From Massilia sp. UBA2604 (GTDB taxonomy: Bacteria; Pseudomonadota; Gammaproteobacteria; Burkholderiales; Burkholderiaceae_D), in assembly GCA_002339265.1 (NCBI GenBank), contig DDKG01000349.1, positions 1 through 6,260 on the forward strand: a DNA stretch of 6,260 bases. The letters are read 5' to 3'. The notes below the pieces were generated by a model, which did no database searches, was not told where the DNA came from, and saw nothing but the letters and a program-made list of their open reading frames with translations. This document shows positions 1-4,985 of this stretch, in pieces (the stretch's first letter is position 1; each line of letters starts with the position of its first letter). A program made the position numbers and the translations under genes.

Positions 1-989
1 TGGCCGGCCGCCCGCCGCGCAACGTGCTGGTCTGGTTCATGCTGATGTTTGCGATCTTTAATGCAATGTCGGCCTTCGCGCCGAACTTCGAGATCATGAT
101 GGTGTCGCGCTTCCTGGCCGGCCTGCCGCATGGCGCCTTCTTCGGCGTCGGCGCCGTCGTGGCCAGCCGCCTGGCCGACCCGGGCCGCACCGCGGCCGCC
201 GTCGCCACGATGTTTACCGGCCTGACCCTGGCCAATGTGCTGGGCGTGCCGCTCGGCACCTGGATCGGCCACGTCATCGACTGGCGCCTGGTGTTCCTGA
301 TCGTGGCCGTGATCGGCCTGCTGACCATGCTGAGCCTGCGCCAGTGGGTGCCGCACATCGAACCGGGCAAGCGCACCGGCATCATGCAAGACCTGCGCAT
401 CTTCCGCCACCTCGACCTGTGGCTGGCCCTGGGCATTGTCTCGATCGGCACCGGCGGCTTCTTCGCCTGGTTCAGCTATATCGCGCCGCTGCTGACCGAC
501 GTCACGCGCTTCGATTCGACCACGATTCCCCTGATCATGACCGCGGTCGGCGTCGGCATGACGGTCGGCGTGCAGTTCGGCGGCCGCCTGGCCGACCGCG
601 TGCACCCGCTGCCCGCCCTGCTGATCCTCATGCTGTCGATGACCGTTCTGCTGCTGTGCAATGGCTTCCTGGCAGAGTCTAAGCTGGCGATGGTCGTGCT
701 GGCCTTCCTGACCGGCGCCAATGCGCTGGCGATCGGCCCGCCGATCCAGCTGCTGCTGATGGAACACTCGCGCGAAGCCGAGATGCTGGGCTCCTCGCTG
801 GGCCAGTCCGGCTTCAATATCGGCAATGCGCTGGGCGCCTTCCTCGGCGGCGTGCCGCTGACCCTGGGCTACGCCTATACCGCCCCGCAATGGGTGGCAG
901 CAAGCCTGGCGCTGTGCGGCGTGGGCTTGTCGGCGCTCATGCTGGCGCGCCACCGCATGCAGACCCGCGTGCTGGCCGGCTGCGCCTGA
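1..989 (+). CDS. AraJ-like MFS efflux transporter (DHA1 type), 5' end outside the window
   Basis: This is an inner-membrane major facilitator superfamily transporter, probably a proton-driven exporter of sugars or drugs. The reading frame is open from base 3, so the gene starts upstream; 328 residues remain. E. coli AraJ has about 394, so roughly the first 65-70 are missing. The product is almost entirely hydrophobic helices. The segment FLAGLPHGAFFGVGAVVASR closely resembles the corresponding AraJ segment as I recall it, and GVPLGTW, FFAWFSYIAPLL and the late GNALGAFLGG also fit that family. GGRLADR, about 190 residues in, is an MFS motif A-like loop between helices of the second half. It ends with TGA and faces the opposite strand, meeting the PEP-CTERM gene tail to tail. 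The MFS fold is certain; the AraJ-like subgroup is likely; the substrate is unknown. The GTG at 24 is internal, not the real start. Confidence 0.93.
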   Translation, partial: AGRPPRNVLVWFMLMFAIFNAMSAFAPNFEIMMVSRFLAGLPHGAFFGVGAVVASRLADPGRTAAAVATMFTGLTLANVLGVPLGTWIGHVIDWRLVFLIVAVIGLLTMLSLRQWVPHIEPGKRTGIMQDLRIFRHLDLWLALGIVSIGTGGFFAWFSYIAPLLTDVTRFDSTTIPLIMTAVGVGMTVGVQFGGRLADRVHPLPALLILMLSMTVLLLCNGFLAESKLAMVVLAFLTGANALAIGPPIQLLLMEHSREAEMLGSSLGQSGFNIGNALGAFLGGVPLTLGYAYTAPQWVAASLALCGVGLSALMLARHRMQTRVLAGCA

Positions 990-1002
990 ACGAGCAATAA
1001 AA

Positions 1003-1025
1003 ACCGGCGGCGCCAGGCCGCCGGT
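1003..1025 (-). terminator. Intrinsic terminator between convergent genes
   Basis: A perfect 9-bp stem (ACCGGCGGC / GCCGCCGGT) encloses a 5-base loop. Read on the minus strand, the stem is followed at once by TTTTTATTG, a good U-tract, and it begins 21 bases past the stop codon of the PEP-CTERM gene. On the plus strand the stem follows the MFS stop by 13 bases but lacks a T-run. It should therefore terminate the minus-strand transcript best and may weakly serve the MFS gene. Confidence 0.85.
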
Positions 1026-1045
1026 GCATTCATCGCCAAAGTTCT

Positions 1046-1984
1046 TCAGGCGCGGCGCCGCCGCAGCGCAAGCGCGCCGGCCAGGCCGGCCATCATCAAC
1101 GCCGCAGTGCCCGGCTCGGGCACCTCGGACGGCGTCTCGATCGGCGGATCGTCCTTGACCAGCTCGAAGCCGGCCACGTCCACCGGTTTGAAGTAATGGT
1201 TCGAGTTCACTTGCACGCTCGAATTCCAGGTATCGGCAATCACCTGCCCATTGATCACGCCCCATCCGGCCTGGACGGTCGCATACGGCGCCAGTACGCT
1301 GCCGATGATGCCCTTCACGTCGACCGTTTCCGCTTCAAAAAAGTTAAACAGGACGTTGTAGCCCGCCAGCGGATCGAAGCCGATATTGCCGTTATTGAAA
1401 CCGCCGTGCTTGCCGCTGATATTGAAGATCAGGGTTTGGCCCGGCGTCAGGCCGGCCAGCTTCCAGTTGTTGCCGCCATTGAAAAAGTCGGCCGACACGC
1501 TGAATACGTCGACGCCACCCTTGCCGCTGCCGATTACCTTGTTGGCGCTGTACTCGCGCTCGATGCTGCCGGTGGCGCCGACCAGGCTCAGGCCTGCTGC
1601 GATATCCCTGAATTGCTGGCTCGCTGCGGCGAAGTCGACCGGATTGACCGTGGAGAGCGGCGCCGCGGGGGCGTTTTTCAGGGTCGTCGTGCCGCCGGCA
1701 TAGGTCTGGCCGTTGTGGATGGTGCCGCTGGTGAGTGATATATCGCCGCCGGCGACGATCGAGTAGCCGGCGTAGGCCGCCTTGTTGTTCAGGTTGACCG
1801 CGTAGCTTTCGATCTTGACGTTGCCGCCGGAGACGATGGCGCCTTCGACGTCGCTCGAGATCGCCGTGAAATCACGCGCGGTATAGACGTTGGCGCCACC
1901 CATGATGGCGCCCAGGTCGATGACGCCGGCCTGGGCGACCGAGCTTGCCAATGCAACCGCCAGAAGTACGCCAAACTTGATCAT
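1046..1984 (-). CDS. Choice-of-anchor A family protein with PEP-CTERM sorting signal
   Basis: A predicted exported surface protein of 312 residues. Residues 1-19 are a signal peptide ending VAQA. The body (about 21-270) is rich in Gly, Asn and beta-type sequence; the segment GSVLAPYATVQAG followed by INGQVIA (about 228-250) is the pattern I associate with the choice-of-anchor A domain. The C-terminus has V-P-E-P-G at 288-292, a short hydrophobic helix at 294-307 and the basic tail RRRRA. This is a textbook PEP-CTERM signal, recognised by exosortase and linked in the family to exopolysaccharide production and surface display. No exosortase gene lies in the window. The ATG is preceded by a weak GGAA site 5 bases away, and both lie within an inverted repeat (1976-2017). 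An earlier ATG ten bases upstream gives only Met-Glu-Phe-Lys then stop. It ends 99 bases past the HDOD gene and probably has its own promoter. The molecular role is unknown. Confidence 0.93.
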   Translation of the reverse strand: MIKFGVLLAVALASSVAQAGVIDLGAIMGGANVYTARDFTAISSDVEGAIVSGGNVKIESYAVNLNNKAAYAGYSIVAGGDISLTSGTIHNGQTYAGGTTTLKNAPAAPLSTVNPVDFAAASQQFRDIAAGLSLVGATGSIEREYSANKVIGSGKGGVDVFSVSADFFNGGNNWKLAGLTPGQTLIFNISGKHGGFNNGNIGFDPLAGYNVLFNFFEAETVDVKGIIGSVLAPYATVQAGWGVINGQVIADTWNSSVQVNSNHYFKPVDVAGFELVKDDPPIETPSEVPEPGTAALMMAGLAGALALRRRRA

Positions 1985-2017
1985 TTAAATTCCATAAGGA
2001 AATTAATAATGATCAAG
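1976..2017 (-). promoter_or_regulatory. AU-rich hairpin over the ribosome binding site and start codon of the PEP-CTERM gene
   Basis: On the transcribed strand, CUUGAUCAUU (2017-2008) is the exact reverse complement of AAUGAUCAAG (1985-1976), which contains the AUG start codon. Inside it, UAAUUUCC (2005-1998) pairs with GGAAUUUA (1993-1986) with one U-U mismatch and closes a UUAU loop; two bases bulge on the 5' side. That gives about 17 pairs with the putative Shine-Dalgarno GGAA and the AUG both buried. The repeat is seen directly. That it folds in the mRNA and controls translation is inference; a DNA-level binding site is an alternative. Confidence 0.6.
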
Positions 2018-2020
2018 AGT

Positions 2021-2049
2021 ATCATCTTGCAGCAACCATATGGTTGCAA
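2021..2049 (-). promoter_or_regulatory. Predicted sigma-70-like promoter of the PEP-CTERM gene
   Basis: On the minus strand, TTGCAA (2049-2044) and GATGAT (2026-2021) are separated by 17 bases. Each matches the -35 and -10 consensus at four of six positions. Transcription would start about 30 bases before the ATG, just ahead of or at the start-codon hairpin. A perfect palindrome occupies most of the spacer. Weak match, so only moderately supported. Confidence 0.4.
2032..2047. repeat. Perfect 16-bp palindrome, possible operator
   Basis: GCAACCATATGGTTGC is fully self-complementary. It lies in the 98-base gap between the HDOD and PEP-CTERM genes and covers part of the predicted -35 box and spacer of the PEP-CTERM promoter. 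This is the position expected for a dimeric repressor site. It is not followed by a T-run on either strand, so it is not an intrinsic terminator for the HDOD gene. The binding protein is unknown. Confidence 0.45.
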
Positions 2050-2083
2050 CAGAGCTACGTATCCCGACAAATCTCGCGAATCA

Positions 2084-2923
2084 TCACACCAGGACGACGT
2101 CGCCCATCGCCTTTGCCGTCTCGGCCGCCTCGTCCAGGATGTCCTGCAGCGTGAATTCATCGAACACGAAGTCGAGCGCGCTCTCGCCGTGTTCGGGCGG
2201 GTTGGCGCGGCGGCTGTCGAGAGGCGACGCCACCGGCGCATATTGGTTCGCCAGCAACAGGGTATCGAGCAAGGTGCCCGGCGGCATATTCAGCCAGCCG
2301 CCGCGCATGTCGGCGATCGCCTCCGACACCGCTGGTGGAATCGACAGCTTCTTCATCACCTCGGCGCTGACCACGTCTTCGCACAGGGCGCCCCAGTTCT
2401 CGGGATCGTCGTCCAGCAGGCCGGGGAACTCGTCGGCCCGCGCCAGCAGGTAGAAGGCGCCGACCTCGTGCACGATGCCGGCGAACAGGGCAGTATCGGG
2501 ATTGACGCCGGTGACGCGGCGCGCCAGCGAATGGGCGATCGAGGCGACGTGGGTCGTGTGCGCCCACAACTGCTCGGCCTTGGCGCGCAGGCCCGGATCG
2601 TTGATGCGGTTGCCGAACTGGCGCACCACCAGGCTGGCCACCAGGGCTTGCAGGCGCCGGTAGCCGATTCGCGACACGGCGGCGCGGACATTGGTCACCG
2701 GCATCGCGCTGCTGCCGCCGAAGGCGGGCGTATTGGCGATGGCGACCGTGCGCGCAGCCAGCTGCGGTTCGGCCAGCACCAGGCGGATCGCCTCGTCGAT
2801 ATGACAATCCGGGTCGTCGAGGGCGAGCTGCAGGCGCAGCACGGCATTGACGCTGGTGGGGAAAGTGATCTCACCGCGAACGGCCTGCGCCGCGATGTAT
2901 CCGAATGCTTCGAGTTTATTCAC
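2084..2923 (-). CDS. HDOD domain protein
   Basis: A cytoplasmic 279-residue protein made almost wholly of an HDOD domain (about 15-215), a signalling relative of HD-type phosphohydrolases. The N-terminal part has the expected layout: FPTSVNAVLRLQLALDDPD, then EAIRLVLAEPQLAARTVAIAN (about 43-64) and the SRIGYRRLQALV segment. The histidines of WAHTTHVA (122, 125) and VHEVG (152-153) mark the HD-like core. The HD motif reads His-Glu, so catalysis is doubtful, as is usual for HDOD proteins; family members act in regulation of signalling and gene expression. The last 60 residues are acidic and match nothing I recognise. The start is GTG, with no Shine-Dalgarno ahead and a TATAAT 7 bases upstream; no other in-frame start occurs before the conserved domain. 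The gene ends in two consecutive TGA codons. Domain call is firm, role unknown. Confidence 0.88.
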   Translation of the reverse strand: MNKLEAFGYIAAQAVRGEITFPTSVNAVLRLQLALDDPDCHIDEAIRLVLAEPQLAARTVAIANTPAFGGSSAMPVTNVRAAVSRIGYRRLQALVASLVVRQFGNRINDPGLRAKAEQLWAHTTHVASIAHSLARRVTGVNPDTALFAGIVHEVGAFYLLARADEFPGLLDDDPENWGALCEDVVSAEVMKKLSIPPAVSEAIADMRGGWLNMPPGTLLDTLLLANQYAPVASPLDSRRANPPEHGESALDFVFDEFTLQDILDEAAETAKAMGDVVLV

Positions 2924-2930
2924 GTCGGTA

Positions 2931-2936
2931 ATTATA
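2931..2936 (-). promoter_or_regulatory. TATAAT -10-like box directly before the HDOD start
   Basis: The minus strand reads TATAATTACCGACGTG, so a perfect -10 hexamer ends 7 bases before the GTG start. Transcription from it would begin at or within a base or two of the start codon, giving a leaderless message. No matching -35 box is visible 16-18 bases further upstream. It may be a chance match. Confidence 0.3.
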
Positions 2937-3036
2937 GCCCCCGGCGGATGCCGGACCGGACGCCAGGACTACCCATGCCCACCGGCCGCCCCAAACTGTG
3001 GCGCGTCATCCACACCGCATAAGGCCGGAAGCACGA

Positions 3037-3066
3037 CAGCCCGCGCACCGGACGGCACGCGGGCTG
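3037..3066 (-). terminator. GC-rich hairpin downstream of the BON-domain gene
   Basis: CAGCCCGCG and CGCGGGCTG form a perfect 9-bp stem around a 12-base loop, 22 bases after the stop codon of the minus-strand BON-domain gene. Neither side carries a clear T-run. It may be a weak terminator, a Rho-linked 3' end or a transcript-stabilising hairpin. Confidence 0.5.
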
Positions 3067-3088
3067 ATGCAGGACGATCAGGCTGGAA

Positions 3089-4162
3089 TTACTTGACCTT
3101 GATTGCGCTCTTGACGTTGGTCACGCCGTCGACGCCCTTGGCCACCTGCATGGCCTTGTCGGCCTCGGCCTTCGATTCGACGAAGCCGCTCAGCATCACG
3201 ACGCCGCCTTCGGTGTCGACGTTGATTTCCATGCCCTTCAGGACGGGATCGGACACCAGGCCGGCCTTGACCTTGGCGGTGATGGTGCCGTCGGAGGCTG
3301 CGCGCGCAGTGCGCTCGCCGGCGCGTTCGGTCGCGTCCTCGGTCTTGCGGGCGGCGTTCGAGGCCATTTCCTTCGTGCGGTCGACGGCGGCCGCGGTCTT
3401 TTCCTTCACGGTGGCGACCGCTTCGCGGGTGCGTTCGCCGGCGCCGGCCATGCCGGTCTTCTCGGCCACGTTCGATGCCACCTCGCGGGTCTTATCGGCC
3501 GCATTGCGCGCCGCCTCGCGGGTGTTCTCGGCCGCCCTCGCCGCCGCTTCGCGGGTGTTGGCGGAAACGGCCGCGCCGGTGGTCGCGGCGACGTTGGTGG
3601 CGGTGGTGACGTTGCCGCGCTGGTCGACCACGCAGGCGGTGCGCGCATCGCCGGTCATCTGTTCGCACTTCTGGACGGCGGCCTCCGTTTCCGGATTGGT
3701 CGAGTCAATGCTGCTCACCAGCTCGCCGCTGCTGCTGGGGCCGACGGCGCGGTCGATATTGCGGTCGTCCAGACGGGCCAGCGCGGCGTCGCGGATCGAG
3801 CCGGCCGTGGCCTTGCAGCGGTCCTTGTCGCCGGCCGCAGTGGCGTCGCACTGGGTGTCGGCCAGCTCATGCTCGGCGCGGATCACCTTGGCGCGCGCAT
3901 CGCGCAGGTTGCCGCCGGTCGTGTCGTGTTTGGTATAGGCATCGAGCTCGGCGCGCGCCTGGGCCAGCTTGGCCTCGTCTTCACACACTTCCTCGGCATT
4001 GCCTTTCATGGCGTCGCACTTGGTCTTGGCAGTGCGGTAGTCGGCGGCGGCCTTGTCCATCGCGGCGCGGTGGGCGTCCTTGTCGACGGGGGCGGCACTG
4101 GCGGGAGCAACGGCGACGGCCGACACGGCGGTCGCGATCAGGGTAGCGATGAGGGTTTTCAT
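3089..4162 (-). CDS. Secreted BON-domain protein with paired-cysteine N-terminus and LEA-like repeats
   Basis: A predicted periplasmic protein of 357 residues, built from parts. Residues 1-24 are a signal peptide (cleavage after ASAA). Residues 25-180 are charged, helical and hold three Cys-x10-Cys pairs (C49/C60, C105/C116, C166/C177), each in a KC(D/E)-x-M/T-x-G-like context. Residues 202-287 are eight helical units of mostly 11 residues. Residues about 291-357 are a BON domain (TITAKVKAGLVSDP, then EGGVVMLSGFVES), known in OsmY and other envelope proteins that bind phospholipid surfaces. The chosen ATG at 4162 has AAGGGA 8 bases upstream and starts the signal peptide directly; an ATG six codons earlier lacks a binding site. 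The first 127 residues align without gaps to the neighbouring gene at 4450-4854. OsmY and LEA-like features suggest an envelope stress or desiccation role, but that is inference. I know of no gene name. Confidence 0.9.
   Translation of the reverse strand: MKTLIATLIATAVSAVAVAPASAAPVDKDAHRAAMDKAAADYRTAKTKCDAMKGNAEEVCEDEAKLAQARAELDAYTKHDTTGGNLRDARAKVIRAEHELADTQCDATAAGDKDRCKATAGSIRDAALARLDDRNIDRAVGPSSSGELVSSIDSTNPETEAAVQKCEQMTGDARTACVVDQRGNVTTATNVAATTGAAVSANTREAAARAAENTREAARNAADKTREVASNVAEKTGMAGAGERTREAVATVKEKTAAAVDRTKEMASNAARKTEDATERAGERTARAASDGTITAKVKAGLVSDPVLKGMEINVDTEGGVVMLSGFVESKAEADKAMQVAKGVDGVTNVKSAIKVK
3302..3559 (-). repeat. LEA-like 11-residue tandem repeats coded within the BON-domain gene
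   Basis: Residues 202-287 of the BON-domain protein divide into eight units: seven of 11 residues and one of 9. The clearest are NTREAAARAAE, NTREAARNAAD, KTREVASNVAE and RTREAVATVKE. The period, the alternation of Ala with Lys/Arg/Glu and the T-(R/K)-E start resemble group 3 LEA repeats (consensus TAQAAKEKAGE). At DNA level the copies share short CGCGGGTGTT-type words only. No cysteine or proline falls in this stretch, which is expected to be one long amphipathic helix or to be disordered until dried. Confidence 0.7.
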
Positions 4163-4199
4163 GGTCGGATTCCCTTGCATGCGTTGTTAGGATGGCATC

Positions 4200-4232
4200 C
4201 ATTAAACGCCCCGCCAGCGCTCACTTCTGTGC
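4200..4232 (-). promoter_or_regulatory. Bipartite promoter-like element of the BON-domain gene
   Basis: On the minus strand GCACAGA (4232-4226) is followed after exactly 17 bases by CGTTTAATG (4208-4200). TTTAAT matches the -10 consensus at five of six positions and lies 38 bases before the ATG. The same two blocks with the same spacing precede the paralogous gene (4886-4918), which makes chance unlikely. GCACAGA does not resemble the usual TTGACA -35 box, so another sigma factor or an activator site is possible. A small hairpin-like repeat (TTTGT-TCGG-ACAAA, 4243-4256) lies just upstream. Confidence 0.6.
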
Positions 4233-4301
4233 GTGAACGTACTTTGTTCGGACAAACCAGCTCAGGGGATAGAGCCATACAACACTTCGTTTGTTGGCCT
4301 C

Positions 4302-4329
4302 AAAAAGTCGTTCCCGCGCAGGCGGGAAC
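4302..4329 (-). terminator. REP-derived intrinsic terminator of the small paired-cysteine gene
   Basis: Read on the minus strand, GTTCCCGC and GCGGGAAC form an 8-bp stem with a 4-base loop, then GACTTTTTG gives a five-T run. It lies about 120 bases past the stop of the gene at 4450-4854 and upstream of the promoter element of the BON-domain gene. It would separate the two transcripts. The hairpin is one half of the REP doublet at 4307-4391. Confidence 0.6.
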
Positions 4330-4391
4330 CTAAGTTATTTAGCGTTTTCGCAACGCGAGTAAACTTGGGTTCCCGCCTGCGCGGGAACGAC
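4307..4391. repeat. Inverted doublet of REP-like palindromes
   Basis: The 30-base segments at 4307-4336 and 4362-4391 are reverse complements with a single mismatch (29 of 30). Each contains its own hairpin built on GTTCCCGC / GCGGGAAC with a 4-base loop. The 25-base centre holds a third small stem (GCGTT / AACGC, 4342-4356). The arrangement matches a BIME-like pair of extragenic palindromes. Similar TTCCCGC-type palindromes are familiar as dispersed repeats in this bacterial group. No transposase is present inside or next to it. Confidence 0.8.
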
Positions 4392-4449
4392 GTTCATGAG
4401 CTAACCCAGCCGCCACCGCAGTGAGGTGCGACGGCAACCGAATCAACGA

Positions 4450-4854
4450 TTACTTGGCCTTGTTGGCGTCGCGTGCTGCGTCGCGGGTCGACTTGGCTTG
4501 TGCTTCGCACTTGTCTTCGGCATCGCCCTTCAGCGCGTCGCATTTTTCGTCGGCCAGTTCATACTCGGCATCGATCACGTTATCGCGCGCCTTGCGCACA
4601 TTGTTGCCGGTGTTGTCGTGCTTCATGGTCGCATCGAGTTCGGCTTTGGCGCGGGCCAGCTTGGCTTCGTCTTCGCAGATGTCTTCTGCGTTGCCGCTCA
4701 TGGCGTCGCACTTGTCCTTGGCGACACGGTAGTCGGCCTTGGCCTTGTCCATGGCCGTCTTGTGGGCGTCCTTGTTGGTCTGGGCGGCGGCAGGAGCGAT
4801 GCCGATGGCGGCGACGGCGGCGGCGGCGATCACGGAAGCGATGAACGATTTCAT
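4450..4854 (-). CDS. Small secreted paired-cysteine protein, paralogue of the BON-domain protein N-terminus
   Basis: A 134-residue predicted periplasmic protein of no named family that I can give. Residues 1-24 are a signal peptide (APAAA then QTNKD). The mature part is highly charged, rich in Ala, Lys, Asp and Glu, and should be alpha-helical. It contains two Cys-x10-Cys pairs, C49/C60 (KCDAMSGNAEDIC) and C105/C116 (KCDALKGDAEDKC), suggesting two disulphide-pinned helical hairpins. Ungapped comparison with the neighbouring BON-domain protein gives about two thirds identical positions across residues 25-127, with all four cysteines at the same residue numbers. The ATG has AGAGGGA 6 bases upstream, a strong binding site. 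It is preceded by the shared bipartite promoter-like element and followed by the REP-type terminator, so it is probably transcribed alone. Function unknown; similar small proteins are, from memory, common in Burkholderiales. Confidence 0.88.
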   Translation of the reverse strand: MKSFIASVIAAAAVAAIGIAPAAAQTNKDAHKTAMDKAKADYRVAKDKCDAMSGNAEDICEDEAKLARAKAELDATMKHDNTGNNVRKARDNVIDAEYELADEKCDALKGDAEDKCEAQAKSTRDAARDANKAK

Positions 4855-4885
4855 ATTGAGTCCCTCTATTGGTTATTGGTGAGTT

Positions 4886-4918
4886 CATTAAACGTCGCAG
4901 CCGCCAGATACTCTGTGC
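4886..4918 (-). promoter_or_regulatory. Bipartite promoter-like element of the small paired-cysteine gene
   Basis: GCACAGA (4918-4912) and CGTTTAATG (4894-4886) on the minus strand are 17 bases apart, identical in sequence and spacing to the element before the BON-domain gene. TTTAAT lies 32 bases before the ATG, a normal distance for a -10 box. An A/T-rich stretch (about 4929-4957) lies upstream and could act as an UP element. Confidence 0.6.
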
Positions 4919-4961
4919 GGCACCGAACGCTTATTAAAAAACCAATTAAGCTTATAGGGAC

Positions 4962-4985
4962 GATAGCGACAAACGTCGAGCTATC
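4962..4985 (-). terminator. Hairpin directly after the stop codon of the metallopeptidase-like gene
   Basis: GATAGCGAC pairs with GTC-GA-GCTATC (9 pairs, two bulged bases) around an AAAC loop, and abuts the TGA of the gene at 4986-5687. No T-run follows immediately on the minus strand; a TTTTTT run appears about 20 bases later. It may be an imperfect terminator or 3'-end stabiliser. Confidence 0.4.

Noticed and set aside
1985..2100. Sigma-54 promoter expected before some PEP-CTERM genes
   Set aside because: I looked on the minus strand for a GG-N10-GC core; the nearest candidates have 8 or 11 bases between, so the canonical spacing is absent.
2009..3022. A 337-residue open frame on the plus strand across the HDOD gene
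   Set aside because: It is the antisense shadow of a GC-rich gene. The product is rich in Arg, His, Gly and Gln without domain character, and the minus-strand HDOD reading is clearly real.
3406..3560. DNA-level tandem repeat as an independent element
   Set aside because: The short repeated words come from the coding of the 11-residue protein repeats and do not extend beyond the gene.
2847..3938. A 363-residue open frame on the plus strand across the BON-domain gene
   Set aside because: The Ser/Ala/Arg-rich product mirrors the Ala/Glu/Arg-rich coding of the opposite strand; signal peptide, repeats and BON domain all support the minus strand.
4163..4180. Upstream ATG adding six residues to the BON-domain protein
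   Set aside because: It has no Shine-Dalgarno site, whereas the next ATG has AAGGGA at good distance and begins a signal peptide that aligns from residue 1 with the paralogue.
4307..4391. CRISPR array or terminal inverted repeats of a mobile element
   Set aside because: There are only two copies, in opposite orientation, with 25 bases between and no coding sequence or transposase; a REP doublet explains it.
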